Assembly: GCA_937981765.1 (NCBI GenBank)
Contig: CALJOM010000011.1
Span: forward strand, 90,804-154,803
From: an uncultured Bacteroidales bacterium
Lineage (GTDB): Bacteria; Bacteroidota; Bacteroidia; Bacteroidales; Salinivirgaceae
Length of the DNA stretch: 64,000 nt
Direction: 5' to 3'
Shown: positions 1 through 9,535 of the stretch, one piece after another
Numbering within the stretch: the stretch's first letter is position 1
Layout of the letters: every line of letters starts with the position of its first letter
Notes under the pieces: generated by a model
What the model saw: only the letters and a program-made list of their open reading frames with translations
Database searches by the model: none
What the model was told of the DNA's origin: nothing
Program-made: the position numbers and the translations under genes

Positions 1-727
1 AACCACGATAGGGGAAATCGGAAAGTTTTTCCGGTTTTTGAACTTGTTCCATATCTTCATTACGGGGAATTTCAGTGTATTTTTTCGCAAATGGGTTCTT
101 TTTAACAAAGAGTGTGTTTATCAAACTGTCGTTGGTTCGTAATTTTTCTTCGATAATTGAGTGCATATCAACCGGGTAGCTTGCTTCGTTTAGAAGTTGC
201 TGGGGTGTGTAGGCGGTCATGGTGCGGCCTAGTGGATCAACGTATTGGTATTCCCAACTTAGAATCATTACTCTGGTTCCCCGAGCATTTAATTTTTTTA
301 CCAACGGAAGATACTCAAGGCTTGATACCAGAAGCACTACGATATCGAATTTTTTGTAGAAGGTGAGTTCAAGGGCCTCTAAGGATAAGGAAATTTCGAT
401 GCTGTTTTCTTCCTTTTGAGTTATAGGGAAATAGTGGGTGGTAATACCCGAACTCATCAGAATATCATCGAACTGGCGCTCTGCCATCAGTTTGTTCGAC
501 TTAAAACTTTCCAGTGCCAGAAATCGTCCCTTAAAATATTGTGAATCAATAATCTGAACGTAACACGGATCGATTTCTTCGTACGAAGCAATGGTTCTGC
601 GAATAAACTCGTGCAATCCTGTGAGGCTTAGGCGCGTTTTTTTCGGATGAATGTAATTGTAATAATTACTTACGTGGGCAAAATAATGTCCGTCATAGAA
701 AATCCCTACTTTAACTAAAGTTTTCAT
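1..727 (-). CDS. NYN-domain protein, C-terminus cut by the window edge
   Basis: The minus-strand frame is open from an ATG at 727 to the left edge (242 codons) with no stop, so the C-terminus is missing. The protein begins MKTLVKVGIFYDGHYFAHVS, the characteristic first strand of NYN/PIN-like nuclease domains, whose early Asp (here in FYDG) is an expected metal ligand. Further hydrophobic strands follow (KKFDIVVLLVSSLEYLPLV, then RVMILSWEYQY), as in NYN proteins. NYN proteins are presumed RNases; the cellular target is not visible here. It lies 93 bp downstream of glmM on the same strand and may be co-transcribed with it. A plus-strand ORF over the same bases is a shadow. Family assignment is good; function is inferred. 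Confidence 0.82.
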   Translation of the reverse strand, partial: MKTLVKVGIFYDGHYFAHVSNYYNYIHPKKTRLSLTGLHEFIRRTIASYEEIDPCYVQIIDSQYFKGRFLALESFKSNKLMAERQFDDILMSSGITTHYFPITQKEENSIEISLSLEALELTFYKKFDIVVLLVSSLEYLPLVKKLNARGTRVMILSWEYQYVDPLGRTMTAYTPQQLLNEASYPVDMHSIIEEKLRTNDSLINTLFVKKNPFAKKYTEIPRNEDMEQVQKPEKLSDFPYRG

Positions 728-820
728 TGTCTGGTTTTTATTGGTTCTTAATTCTTTTTGTTGCTTAAAAATGCTAAAATATCATTAACTGTTGGGTTGA
801 CTTTTGTTTTGCAAAAACAC

Positions 821-2194
821 TTATTTAATTAATTGCTGTACTTTGGCCACAATAGTCTGGGCTGTTTCGATATTTTCTGCCTCAGCATAAATGCGTATTA
901 TTGGTTCGGTGTTCGATTTTCTAAGATGCACCCAACCTTCGGGGAGGTCAATTTTTATGCCATCAATAGTGTTGAGGGTTGCGTTTGAAAAATGGGATGC
1001 AATTTTGGGTGCTAGGCTTTGAAAATCTATGGGGTTGGAGAGATCTATTTTCGATTTAATCATAACATAGTTTGGATAATCTTTTTTGAGTTGGCTCAGC
1101 GATTTGCCTGAATCAGCCAAATGCGATAAGATCAAAGCTATGCCTACCAGCCCATCTCTACCGTAGTGTAGTTCGGGATAAATTACACCTCCATTTCCTT
1201 CACCGCCAATGATGGCGTTAGTTTCTTTCATTTTGGCTACTACGTTTACTTCTCCCACGGCTGCTGCCTCGTAACGGTATCCATATTTGTGAGTTATGTC
1301 TCTTAGCGCTCTCGATGAGGAGAGATTACTTACAGTGTTTCCGGGAGTATAACGCAACACATAATCGGCAGCTGCCACAATGGTGTATTCCTCTCCGAAT
1401 ATATTCCCTTTTTCGTCAATCAGAGCCAATCGATCAACATCGGGATCCACAACAATCCCCAGGTTTGCCTTATGGTTTGTTACAGCTTGCATAATTTCTC
1501 CCAGGTGTTGCTCTAAAGGTTCGGGGTTATGAGCGAATATACCGTTGGGCTCTCCGTTTAAAAGTATGACTTCAACACCTAAACGTTCCAAAAGTTTCGG
1601 AATTGCAATGGCTCCAACGCTGTTAATTCCATCAACTACTGCTTTTAATTTAGCCTTTCGAATTTTTTCCGCTTGAACTAACGGCAAGGAAACAATAGAC
1701 TCGATATGTTGTTGAATAAAATCGAACTTCGTAACTGTTCCAAGTTTTTCAACTGGCGCATATTCAAAACATTTTTCACCAATTATTTCAACCAGTTGTT
1801 CCCCTTCGTTGGCGCTAATAAATTCTCCTTTTGAATTAAGCAATTTTAATGCGTTCCAATGCATGGGGTTGTGAGATGCTGTAATGATAATGCCTCCATC
1901 GGCCTTAAAATGAGGTACAGCCATTTCCACCGTTGGGGTGGTAGATAATCCCAGGTCAATAACATCAATTCCGCAGGCAATTAAGGTGTTGATAATCAGT
2001 TCTGAAACCATTTTGCCTGAGATTCTGGCATCGCGTCCTACAACAATGAGGGATTTATCCTTGCTGTTTTTGCCGGAAATAATCCATTGGCCGAATGCTG
2101 AACTGAATTGTACAATCTCAATTGGGGTAAGATTTTCTCCCGCCATGCCGCCAATTGTGCCTCGAATTCCAGAGATTGATACTATTAACGCCAT
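821..2194 (-). CDS. glmM: Phosphoglucosamine mutase (alpha-D-phosphohexomutase family)
   Basis: This is a 457-residue cytosolic phosphohexomutase. It has the catalytic phosphoserine loop TASHNP (Ser107), the metal loop DPDVDRLALID, the sugar-binding loop GGEGNGGVIYP and the C-terminal phosphate-binding RKSNTEPIIRIY. Length and motif order fit the family. GlmM converts glucosamine-6-phosphate to glucosamine-1-phosphate for UDP-GlcNAc, feeding peptidoglycan and lipid A. In Bacteroidota this sequence type is normally annotated GlmM, but a phosphomannomutase/phosphoglucomutase role cannot be excluded from motifs alone. It is transcribed divergently from the rluB-truA pair, with about 118 bp between the two starts. 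Confidence 0.9.
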   Translation of the reverse strand: MALIVSISGIRGTIGGMAGENLTPIEIVQFSSAFGQWIISGKNSKDKSLIVVGRDARISGKMVSELIINTLIACGIDVIDLGLSTTPTVEMAVPHFKADGGIIITASHNPMHWNALKLLNSKGEFISANEGEQLVEIIGEKCFEYAPVEKLGTVTKFDFIQQHIESIVSLPLVQAEKIRKAKLKAVVDGINSVGAIAIPKLLERLGVEVILLNGEPNGIFAHNPEPLEQHLGEIMQAVTNHKANLGIVVDPDVDRLALIDEKGNIFGEEYTIVAAADYVLRYTPGNTVSNLSSSRALRDITHKYGYRYEAAAVGEVNVVAKMKETNAIIGGEGNGGVIYPELHYGRDGLVGIALILSHLADSGKSLSQLKKDYPNYVMIKSKIDLSNPIDFQSLAPKIASHFSNATLNTIDGIKIDLPEGWVHLRKSNTEPIIRIYAEAENIETAQTIVAKVQQLIK

Positions 2195-2312
2195 TTTTCT
2201 CTAATTTTGGGGCTGCAATTTACCACTTTTCGAAAAAATGGCACTACTTTAGCTATTTAAAATTTGCAAACAACACCATTAACGGTTGAGAAATTAGATA
2301 GAAACAAAAACA

Positions 2313-3665
2313 ATGAAACAACGAATGTCAAACCAGAAAGGGAAACGCACGCCGGGAGGTGATAAATTCCCTAAAAATAACCCGGATAAAGGGAATAAAA
2401 AAAACGAACCAAATCAGAAATTCGACTTTGATGATCCTGGTTTTTGGGATAAAATTGAAAAGGAGCTCGATTTTGAACTCCGTGGAGATTCTGAAAAAGA
2501 ATCCGGAAACTCCAGAGGGGCAAAACTTGATAAAGAGCATGACAGATCACGACCTAGGATTTCAAAGAATACTGAACATAGGTCTTCGAAAGATTGGGGC
2601 AAAAAGGCGGAAGGAGAATGGCGGAAACCACCCAAGAAGGATTACAATCAGGATTCGGAAAAGGGGAGTTTTTCAAGAAAACGCGACAATTTTTCGAACC
2701 AAGATTCAGAGTCGGATCGAAACACCTATTCTAAAATACGTGAAGCCCAATCATTTGAGCCTGGTCGTGTGAAAAAAGAGTTTAGAAATAAACCTCAGGG
2801 GAAAGATTTTGATAGACCATCTCGCTATCGCGATTCAAAAGATTATAACCGTCATCCCGATAAACGTAATTTCAGTCCGAAAGAAAATAGTGCAAAGGGA
2901 AATTCTTATCAGGAACTTATAAGGCTCAACCGATTTATTGCTAATGCGGGTGTTTGTTCCCGTCGGAAGGCCGATGAATTAATCCGCAACGGAGAAATTC
3001 AGGTTAACGGGCAGGTTATTACTGAGCTTGGCTATAAAGTAAAGAAGGCCGATGTAGTAATCTACAAGGGAAAGCGGTTAGTCCCTGAGAAAAAAGTGTA
3101 TATTCTGCTGAATAAGCCCAAAGATACTTTAACTACGGCTAAAGATCCGGAGGGCCGCAGAACCGTGTTCGACCTTATTGCTGGGGCTACTAGTGAAAGG
3201 GTTTATCCTGTTGGGCGATTAGACCGTAACACCACCGGCCTGCTTTTTTTAACCAACGATGGTGAATTGGCCGATCGTCTTATGCACCCCTCGTCGGAGG
3301 TTGAAAAGGTGTATCATGTTGTACTGGATCGAAATTTTGAAAAGTCTGATTTTGAGAAACTAGCTGCCGGAATAGAATTGGAAGATGGATTTATAGCACC
3401 CGACTCACTAAGTTACACAAACAACAGTTTTAAAGAGCTTGGTGTGGAAATTCACAGTGGCCGTAATCGTATCGTGAGGCGCATGTTTGAGCATCTTGGC
3501 TATAAAGTTGTGAAACTCGACCGGGTACTATATGCGGGATTGACGAAAAAGGGTCTGGAGCGTGGGGCATGGAGGTTTCTTACCCCAAATGAAGTGCGAT
3601 ATTTGTATTCTAAAGCATCGCAACAGAAATCCGAACACAACTCTCAAACGTCAATAGAGGAGTAG
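2313..3665 (+). CDS. RsuA/RluB-family 23S/16S rRNA pseudouridine synthase with long charged N-terminal extension
   Basis: The C-terminal half (about residues 205-440) has an S4 RNA-binding domain (RLNRFIANAGVCSRRKADEL) followed by the RsuA/RluB catalytic core with GRLDRNTTGLLFLTNDG; the catalytic Asp is residue 304. These enzymes isomerise a specific rRNA uridine. The first about 200 residues are unusual: low-complexity and rich in Lys, Arg, Asp, Glu, Ser and Asn with no hydrophobic core, so probably disordered and RNA-associating. Extensions of this kind are common in Bacteroidota RluB homologues. An alternative start is Met5. The stop is 5 bp before truA, so the two form an operon of pseudouridine synthases. 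Whether the target is 23S U2605 or another site is not shown. Confidence 0.88.
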   Translation: MKQRMSNQKGKRTPGGDKFPKNNPDKGNKKNEPNQKFDFDDPGFWDKIEKELDFELRGDSEKESGNSRGAKLDKEHDRSRPRISKNTEHRSSKDWGKKAEGEWRKPPKKDYNQDSEKGSFSRKRDNFSNQDSESDRNTYSKIREAQSFEPGRVKKEFRNKPQGKDFDRPSRYRDSKDYNRHPDKRNFSPKENSAKGNSYQELIRLNRFIANAGVCSRRKADELIRNGEIQVNGQVITELGYKVKKADVVIYKGKRLVPEKKVYILLNKPKDTLTTAKDPEGRRTVFDLIAGATSERVYPVGRLDRNTTGLLFLTNDGELADRLMHPSSEVEKVYHVVLDRNFEKSDFEKLAAGIELEDGFIAPDSLSYTNNSFKELGVEIHSGRNRIVRRMFEHLGYKVVKLDRVLYAGLTKKGLERGAWRFLTPNEVRYLYSKASQQKSEHNSQTSIEE

Positions 3666-3670
3666 ATTTC

Positions 3671-4456
3671 ATGCCAAAATTTAAAATAACATTGGAATAC
3701 AACGGATCTAAGTTTCACGGATGGCAGTATCAGCCTAATGTTCCAACCATAATGGGCAAACTGATGGATGCTATCCGTGAAGTTTTTGGTACCAAAGATT
3801 TTGTGCTATATGGTTCCAGCCGTACCGATAGTGGGGTTCATGCCTTGGAACAGGTTGCCCACCTGCAAATAGATTCGGCAATGCCTCCTCATGTGGTGTT
3901 GGTTCGCCTGAATGAAAAACTGCCCGCATCGATTAACATATTGTCGGTGACAAAGGTGGATAAAAAATTTCATGCTCGATACGATGCCACAGCCCGTAGT
4001 TATGTTTATCATATTTCGCGTCGGCGAACAGCATTTGGAAAAGATTTCTGCTGGTGGGTAAAAGATTCTCTCGATGTATCAAAAATGCAAAAGGCAGCAC
4101 ACTGCCTGGTAGGAATGCACAATTTTGAATCGTTTGGGCAACCAGAAAAAGCCGGCGAATCCACGCTGGTTAATCTTCAGGCTGTTAATATCCATACTTT
4201 TGGCGATAGTATTCTTATACACATTGTTGGGTCGCACTTTTTGTGGAAAATGGTGCGACGAATTGTAGGAACCCTCGTTGAAGTGGGTCGAGGCACCATT
4301 ACAGCCGAAGATGTGACTCGGTTTTTAAAGCAGAACTCCGATTTCCCTGCACAACATACAGCCCCTCCTTCGGGGCTTTTTCTTGAAAAAGTATACTATC
4401 CCGGTGAAAAAATAAGGCTCACTCCCAGGTATTTGATAAACATTGCCCGAGAGTAA
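3671..4456 (+). CDS. truA: tRNA pseudouridine(38-40) synthase TruA
   Basis: The protein has 261 residues, the normal TruA length. It begins with the family-typical LEYNGSKFHGWQYQP and carries the catalytic motif SSRTDSGVHA with Asp53. The C-terminal half has the second family block (HFLWKMVRRIVGTLVEVGRG). TruA modifies uridines 38-40 in the anticodon stem-loop of many tRNAs. A GAGGAG sequence at the end of the upstream gene overlaps its stop codon and lies about 8 bp before this ATG, a rare plausible Shine-Dalgarno here, consistent with translational coupling to the RluB-like gene. Confidence 0.95.
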   Translation: MPKFKITLEYNGSKFHGWQYQPNVPTIMGKLMDAIREVFGTKDFVLYGSSRTDSGVHALEQVAHLQIDSAMPPHVVLVRLNEKLPASINILSVTKVDKKFHARYDATARSYVYHISRRRTAFGKDFCWWVKDSLDVSKMQKAAHCLVGMHNFESFGQPEKAGESTLVNLQAVNIHTFGDSILIHIVGSHFLWKMVRRIVGTLVEVGRGTITAEDVTRFLKQNSDFPAQHTAPPSGLFLEKVYYPGEKIRLTPRYLINIARE

Positions 4457-4480
4457 AATCACGATACACCCAAGGCTGTT

Positions 4481-5233
4481 TTATTCGACCGAAAACACAA
4501 TGTTTACAACCACACGCACTTTTTTGTAAATGTCTCTATCGTTTTGAGCATGGCCTTCAGCCGATGGCGACATTATGGAAAAATCTCTGTCGACGATGGT
4601 AAACAAACCCTGATTGGCCGATTTTATTTTACCCAACGTTACGTTCCCTTCTCGCGCAAATTCTAAGGCTGCCGCTTTTGCGTTTTGAGTTGCTTCCACA
4701 AGCATGGAGGGTTTTATTTCATTTAACCCGGTGAAAAGATATTGCACCGGCGAGTTGTAATCGCCACCTCCGGAGAGTACCACACCGGCTTGAAGCAGTT
4801 TGTCGGTTTGTCTGCTTGCAAGCAAAACTGTATCTACATTTTCAGTTCGCACCTGAATAGAGTTTTCAATAATATATCGGTAAGGTCCTATCTCGGTTTG
4901 CGCATATTCCCGCGCTAGTTTATCAATAACATTAGAATTTTGCTGAACTATTTCGCTTGGGTTTATCCCGTTTTTAAGCAGAAAATCGACAATTTTTTGC
5001 TTGTTCTCCTCCACTTTTTTGGTTCCGGTTAACAGGTCGTTGGTGGTGATTCTCGTTTTTATTGTCCACACAGCAAGGTTAGCTTTAACCTCTTTTTCCG
5101 AAAAGCCACGTACCGAAATGAATCGATCTTCTTTCTTAAAACGCTCGAGCGATTTTCCTATCAGATAACCTTCTGTAACTAACCCAACTACTATTGACAG
5201 TGCAATAACCAGACTGTTGTACTTTTTGTTCAT
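4481..5233 (-). CDS. SIMPL (DUF541) domain protein
   Basis: This 250-residue protein has an N-terminal hydrophobic segment (LVIALSIVVGLVTEGYLIG), either a membrane anchor or uncleaved signal, so it is placed in the envelope. The remainder matches SIMPL/DUF541: SVRGFSEKEVKANLAVWTIK near the start, an IQVRTENVDTV strand, and ATQNAKAAALEFAREGNVTL in the second half. The family is periplasmic or surface-associated and has been linked to oxidative stress and signalling complexes, but its biochemical role is poorly defined. It converges on truA, with only about 24 bp between stop codons. Family call is good; role unknown. Confidence 0.85.
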   Translation of the reverse strand: MNKKYNSLVIALSIVVGLVTEGYLIGKSLERFKKEDRFISVRGFSEKEVKANLAVWTIKTRITTNDLLTGTKKVEENKQKIVDFLLKNGINPSEIVQQNSNVIDKLAREYAQTEIGPYRYIIENSIQVRTENVDTVLLASRQTDKLLQAGVVLSGGGDYNSPVQYLFTGLNEIKPSMLVEATQNAKAAALEFAREGNVTLGKIKSANQGLFTIVDRDFSIMSPSAEGHAQNDRDIYKKVRVVVNIVFSVE

Positions 5234-5271
5234 AATTGAAATGTTTTTTAAGTGTTTTTGGAAAACAACGC

Positions 5272-5316
5272 TAATTTAGCTGAATAACGTAAGAGGGTAT
5301 CCGAGAAGCTAAATTA
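5272..5316. promoter_or_regulatory. Inverted repeat in divergent intergenic region
   Basis: TAATTTAGCT (5272-5281) is repeated in inverted orientation as AGCTAAATTA (5307-5316) with 25 bp between. It sits in the 273-bp gap between the divergently transcribed SIMPL and M20 genes. It could be an operator for either gene, but a chance AT-rich repeat is equally possible. No clear TAnnTTTG element was found in this gap. Confidence 0.25.
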
Positions 5317-5506
5317 TGGTCAAAAGTAGGAATATTTTTTATTTGGTCGATAAAGACACCCAAATTTATCGTTTCCCAATCGCTGATGTGGGATGATCCA
5401 TTTTTTCTATTAGCAGCAATAATTCGAAACAATAACCTAAAACGGTAAAATTATGTGCAGATAAATCGCAATTTTTTTTATATCTTGTTGCCCAAAACAA
5501 ATAGCT

Positions 5507-6631
5507 ATGCTATCGCTAAGAGAACTACGCAGGCATTTGCACCGAAATCCCGAGCTTTCAGGAAATGAACAAGAAACGGCTCTTTTATTGATTGAAGAAC
5601 TTAAACAAACCAACCCCGACGAATTATATACACAGGTGGGAGGTTATGGAATTATGGCTGTCTATAAAGGCGATCCGGAGAAAAAGTCGGTAATGTTTCG
5701 TGCCGATATGGATGCCTTACCTGTTGAAGAAGATCACGGCCTTGAATACAGATCGGTGAAAAATGGCATGGCTCACGTATGCGGACATGATGGCCACATG
5801 ACAGTACTTATTGGGCTGGCACGGAAAATTAGTAGCGAACGACACCAGTTTGGCGATGTTGTTTTGCTCTTTCAACCGGCAGAAGAAACCGGAGAGGGGG
5901 CATTAAGGGTTCTGAAAGACGATGCTTTCCGAAATGTTAATCCCCTGTATGTTTACGGTTTTCATACCATACCGGGATTTGAAATTAACAGTGTTGTTAT
6001 CCGTAAAAATGTGTTTAATTCGGCATCGATTGGAATTACCATTCGGTTGTACGGACGCACTTCCCATGCAAGCCATCCTGAAAGAGGAAAAAGCCCAGCT
6101 TTGGCTTTGGCTGAGTTAATCCAATTCACAGAAGCTTTACCCTACACGCAAACGTTTAAGGATTTCACGCTAACTACCGTAATACATGCTCAATTGGGCG
6201 AAATAGCTTTCGGAACTTCGCCCGGTAAGGCCGAGTTCAGAGCCACTCTCAGAGCCTTTGTGGATAGCGATCTTGAAAAGTTGAAAAAACACCTTGAGGA
6301 TAAAGTAACTCAATTATCCGATAAGTATGGCTTAAAATATGAAGTTTCGTATAACGATTATTTTCCTGCCAATATCAACGATGAGGAGACAACCGAATTT
6401 GTTATCAAAGCTGCCGAAACATTGAAATTTCCGATTATTCGATGTAAGAATCCTTTCCGGTGGAGTGAAGATTTTGCCTATTATTCTCAGGAATTCCAGA
6501 CAGCCTTCATAGGAATAGGGGCGGGGGTAGAACAACCCGAACTTCACGCTTCCAACTACGATTTTCCGGATGAACTCATTGAACCGGTTGTTAAACTTTT
6601 GCACCAGATTTTGGTTTTGTCATCCAGATAA
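5507..6631 (+). CDS. M20D-family amidohydrolase (N-acyl amino acid / hippurate hydrolase type)
   Basis: The 374-residue protein has no signal peptide and is probably cytosolic. It carries the M20D metal-site motifs in order: RADMDALPVEE, the CGHDGH block (Cys92, His94), PAEETGEGA with the catalytic/metal Glu, a mid-protein TSHASHPERGKSPA lid/dimer segment, and LHASNYDFP near the C-terminus supplying the last His. M20D enzymes cleave N-acyl groups from amino acids or related amides (hippurate, N-acetyl-diaminopimelate, indole-acetyl amino acids). Substrate cannot be read from sequence. It ends in a strong palindromic terminator shared with the convergent TonB receptor gene. Confidence 0.9.
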   Translation: MLSLRELRRHLHRNPELSGNEQETALLLIEELKQTNPDELYTQVGGYGIMAVYKGDPEKKSVMFRADMDALPVEEDHGLEYRSVKNGMAHVCGHDGHMTVLIGLARKISSERHQFGDVVLLFQPAEETGEGALRVLKDDAFRNVNPLYVYGFHTIPGFEINSVVIRKNVFNSASIGITIRLYGRTSHASHPERGKSPALALAELIQFTEALPYTQTFKDFTLTTVIHAQLGEIAFGTSPGKAEFRATLRAFVDSDLEKLKKHLEDKVTQLSDKYGLKYEVSYNDYFPANINDEETTEFVIKAAETLKFPIIRCKNPFRWSEDFAYYSQEFQTAFIGIGAGVEQPELHASNYDFPDELIEPVVKLLHQILVLSSR

Positions 6632-6668
6632 ACTAACAGAGGCTGATTTCCACAGCCTCTGTTAGTTT
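6630..6668. terminator. Bidirectional intrinsic terminator
   Basis: A perfect 16-bp stem (6630-6645 with 6653-6668) around a 7-nt loop follows directly on the M20 stop codon and lies just past the stop of the convergent TonB receptor gene. The core is CTAACAGAGGCTG. No long T tract follows the stem, though TTTAC and AAA flanks are present. Confidence 0.75.
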
Positions 6669-6674
6669 ACGGGG

Positions 6675-8879
6675 TTACATTTTATAACGTAGTCCGGCAT
6701 AAAGCGATCGTCCCATAATTGGCCCCCAAATCATCGATGCATCGAAATTTGGCCCAAATGGGTCATTGGCTCCGATAATGGGATTTTTCTGGGTGTAGTT
6801 TGTCAGGTTTTCGCCCCCTACGTAAAAATCAAACTTGCCGAAACGATAGGTGATTTGTCCTAGTAGAATCACGTGCGCCGGCGATTTTTCCGGCATTTGC
6901 CATTCTTCGGGCAGGTGAGATGTGTCGGGGATTCGGGTATTCCCATTGAACTGGGATGTAAAATCAAATTGCCAGCGGCGCCCATAGGTTTGCCACGATA
7001 CGGTTACCAACCCTTTATATTGATTCACAAAGGGTTTGGTTTGAAGTGTACCACCAATGGTTGTTTTTACATCCGTATAACGAAGAGCGGCTGTAAGGTC
7101 TAAAAGATGGATCGGCGAAGTTTTTAGCTCTATTTGATAGTTGTTGGCGTATGATTTACCGTCCAGATTGTAAAACCGAACTTCGTTAGGCGACGCATCA
7201 ACATCTACAATCAGTTGATTTTCAAAGTGAGTGCGGTAAAATTCCACCGTAACCGAAGATTCGTTTCCCAGGATATCGAAATGTTGCATCAGGTTCGTTC
7301 CATAGTTCCATGCCACTTCCGGTTTTATATCCTCCATAATTCGGAATTGCCGGTTTGAAATCATCAGCCCGGTATTCTCGGCCAGAAGATTTGGCAGCCG
7401 ATATCCCTTGCCGATGCTACCCCGTATCGTGGTATGTTCTGTGATGTTGCTCCTGAGGTGAAGGCGTGGAGTGAAGAAAATTCCGTGTTGACTGTGATTG
7501 TCGAGCCGTAGTCCCAAAATGCCGGTAAAATGTTCGTGATGGTGGTAGGTGTATTGAGCAAAAATGCCTGAAATTCTGTCTTCCCGGCTCAAATCAAGGG
7601 TATCGAAATGTTCTTTATAGCCGTCGTAGATAAAACTAACACCGGTATTAACCTTGTGTTCCTTGGTGCGAATGATATTTTCGTAAATAATGTTTGTAAA
7701 CAGAGAATTTTGAGTTGCTTCGTATCGGCGTAATCCGTAAAGAGATTTGTGTTCGTGGTAAGTATAATTAATCTGGGTACCTAAGCTGCCTTCTGGCTGG
7801 TTTTGAAAGAAGAATCCGGTTTTTGCCTGCGCTTCGAAACGATTGGTTGCAATGTCTACCTTGTAGGGGTTCGGTGCGTTGTTGGCATTGATTTGTCCCC
7901 CTTCGCGTTTTTCTTGCATGAGGCGGAATCCAAACTGCGACTCCATATGGCCATGCCAGTCATACCGGTAGCGATTAGTTATGTGGTATTTTTTCACCAA
8001 GGGATGGTCGAGGAAGTCGTCGTTATTATGATCAACTTGGTTCCCCAAATATTCCACGTGCGACATCAACATGGATGACCACCGATAGTTTAAACTTTTT
8101 GAAGCAATAAGGCTGTTTTCAAGTCTTCCGAAACTGTTGGCATAGACATTGGCCCCAAACAGTTCGCTGTTTTCTGGTTTCTTAAGCTCCACGTTTATCT
8201 GTCCGGTAATAGCATCGAATCCGTTCACTACGCTTGATGTGCCCTTGGCTACCTGAATCGACTCCATCCATGGACCGGGAATAAATGTTAGTCCAAAAGG
8301 TTGCCCAAGGCCTCGTAATGTTCCAATGTTTTCTGTGAGTATCTGACTGTAGATGCCAGCTAGGCCTAATATCTGAATTTGTTTTGCTCCTGTAATGGCA
8401 TCACTGTAGGTTACATCAACAGAAGCGTTGGTTTCAAAGGCTTCTGAGAGGTTACAACAGGCAGCTTTTTGAAGTTCGTGGGTTGTCAATACGTTCGTGA
8501 GAATAGGGCTTGAGCTTGAGTAGTGAGCTCCTAAGTGGCGTTCAGCAATGGTAACTTCCTGCAGATCTTTCGATTCGCGTAAAAACACCTCAATTTTTTC
8601 ACTGGGGCTGGAAATCAGCAGAGTATCGCTTATATATCCAACATAGCTGATTATTAATCGATGGGGGAGTTGTTCGGGCAAGGCAAGAGTAAAATTGCCA
8701 TTTGTATCGCTTACGGTTCCTAGGGTTGTATTTTCCCAAAAAATGTTCGCCCCCGGAAGGCTTTCTCCCTTTTGTTCTTGGTTGTGGATTTTTAATGATT
8801 TTACCTGGCCTGAAATGGTTTGTGCCACAACCGATATTGATCCACTCAATATCAGGCCGAAAACTATTATGTTTTTCAT
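6675..8879 (-). CDS. TonB-dependent receptor with N-terminal carboxypeptidase-like domain (probable metal uptake)
   Basis: This 734-residue outer-membrane receptor has a signal peptide ending near Ala19-Gln, a CarboxypepD-regulatory-like beta-sandwich (residues about 20-105, GTVSDTNGNFTLALP), a plug domain (about 115-230) and a 22-strand-type barrel ending RSLYAGLRYKM. The plug holds a Cys pair and the phrase CCNLSEAFETNASVDVTY, typical of Bacteroidota receptors found with small Cys-rich HYC_CC_PP proteins and metal-related genes. It would import a metal or metal complex in a TonB/ExbBD-dependent way. It is third in a minus-strand group with a rhodanese-like and a Cys-rich protein. Copper or zinc is a reasonable guess from family context; substrate is not demonstrated. 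Confidence 0.9.
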   Translation of the reverse strand: MKNIIVFGLILSGSISVVAQTISGQVKSLKIHNQEQKGESLPGANIFWENTTLGTVSDTNGNFTLALPEQLPHRLIISYVGYISDTLLISSPSEKIEVFLRESKDLQEVTIAERHLGAHYSSSSPILTNVLTTHELQKAACCNLSEAFETNASVDVTYSDAITGAKQIQILGLAGIYSQILTENIGTLRGLGQPFGLTFIPGPWMESIQVAKGTSSVVNGFDAITGQINVELKKPENSELFGANVYANSFGRLENSLIASKSLNYRWSSMLMSHVEYLGNQVDHNNDDFLDHPLVKKYHITNRYRYDWHGHMESQFGFRLMQEKREGGQINANNAPNPYKVDIATNRFEAQAKTGFFFQNQPEGSLGTQINYTYHEHKSLYGLRRYEATQNSLFTNIIYENIIRTKEHKVNTGVSFIYDGYKEHFDTLDLSREDRISGIFAQYTYHHHEHFTGILGLRLDNHSQHGIFFTPRLHLRSNITEHTTIRGSIGKGYRLPNLLAENTGLMISNRQFRIMEDIKPEVAWNYGTNLMQHFDILGNESSVTVEFYRTHFENQLIVDVDASPNEVRFYNLDGKSYANNYQIELKTSPIHLLDLTAALRYTDVKTTIGGTLQTKPFVNQYKGLVTVSWQTYGRRWQFDFTSQFNGNTRIPDTSHLPEEWQMPEKSPAHVILLGQITYRFGKFDFYVGGENLTNYTQKNPIIGANDPFGPNFDASMIWGPIMGRSLYAGLRYKM

Positions 8880-8994
8880 GATATTCAGAATTTACCCGTT
8901 ATTAAACTTTTCCCCAAAAGCAACAATAGTGCTGTTCGTTGAGATAAATGTGTTTTTCAACCTCTCTTTGAAAGTTGAGATAAGGCAGCACTGT

Positions 8995-9468
8995 TTACCC
9001 TTGGTCGGGGAAAATTCTCAGGCAATGAAAAGCTATTTCGATGGGAGTTCCAGGATAAGGAAGCGGAGGTGGTTCAAGACCGTTATTTTTTGTAAATAAA
9101 ATGGCGGTTTTTTGTGTCAAATATAGTCGTGGTGTAGGCAGAAATGGTGTAGTGAAGAAAAGAGTTTTGGGAATAACTCTCTGATTCTTTTCCAACTGAG
9201 TTTCAAACGGAACAAGGTAACAAAAATCTTCGTGCAGGCAACAGGTGGATTTTGTATATTGGTTAGAATTTTGTGGAAAGGGAGAACAGCAATCGCCAGA
9301 GTTTCCACTACATTGGCAATGATTATGACATTGAAGGCGGGATGAAAAAATGTTTATTTCGGTTTTATCGCAAGTAAAGCAACAATGCACATGCAGAGTA
9401 ATTCCTAGGTTACTAGAGAATGTAACCAACAACAGGAATATTGTCTTCAGCTGAAGCGAGAGTTTCAT
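8995..9468 (-). CDS. Cys/His-rich secreted protein, HYC_CC_PP-like
   Basis: The 157-residue protein starts with a signal peptide (MKLSLQLKTIFLLLVTFSS) and then has an exceptional number of cysteines and histidines: HVHCCFTC, CHNHCQC, GDCCSPF, TCCLHEDFC. Near the C-terminus is GLEPPPLPYPG. A His-Cys motif after the signal, a later Cys pair and a terminal Pro pair are the hallmarks of the small HYC_CC_PP proteins found next to TonB receptors in Bacteroidota. It presumably binds metal in the periplasm or at the surface and hands it to or senses it for the adjacent receptor. It starts 67 bp after the rhodanese gene and ends 115 bp before the receptor. Family match by pattern only. Confidence 0.72.
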   Translation of the reverse strand: MKLSLQLKTIFLLLVTFSSNLGITLHVHCCFTCDKTEINIFSSRLQCHNHCQCSGNSGDCCSPFPQNSNQYTKSTCCLHEDFCYLVPFETQLEKNQRVIPKTLFFTTPFLPTPRLYLTQKTAILFTKNNGLEPPPLPYPGTPIEIAFHCLRIFPDQG

Positions 9469-9535
9469 AGTTGCTTTTGCTCGTAAGAGTCACAACAAAA
9501 TTTAAACCAAATTGTAGTGCAAATGAGTTTTTCGT

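Noticed and set aside
157..366. 69-residue plus-strand ORF
   Set aside because: It is antisense to the cut NYN-domain gene and has no recognisable domain; a codon shadow.
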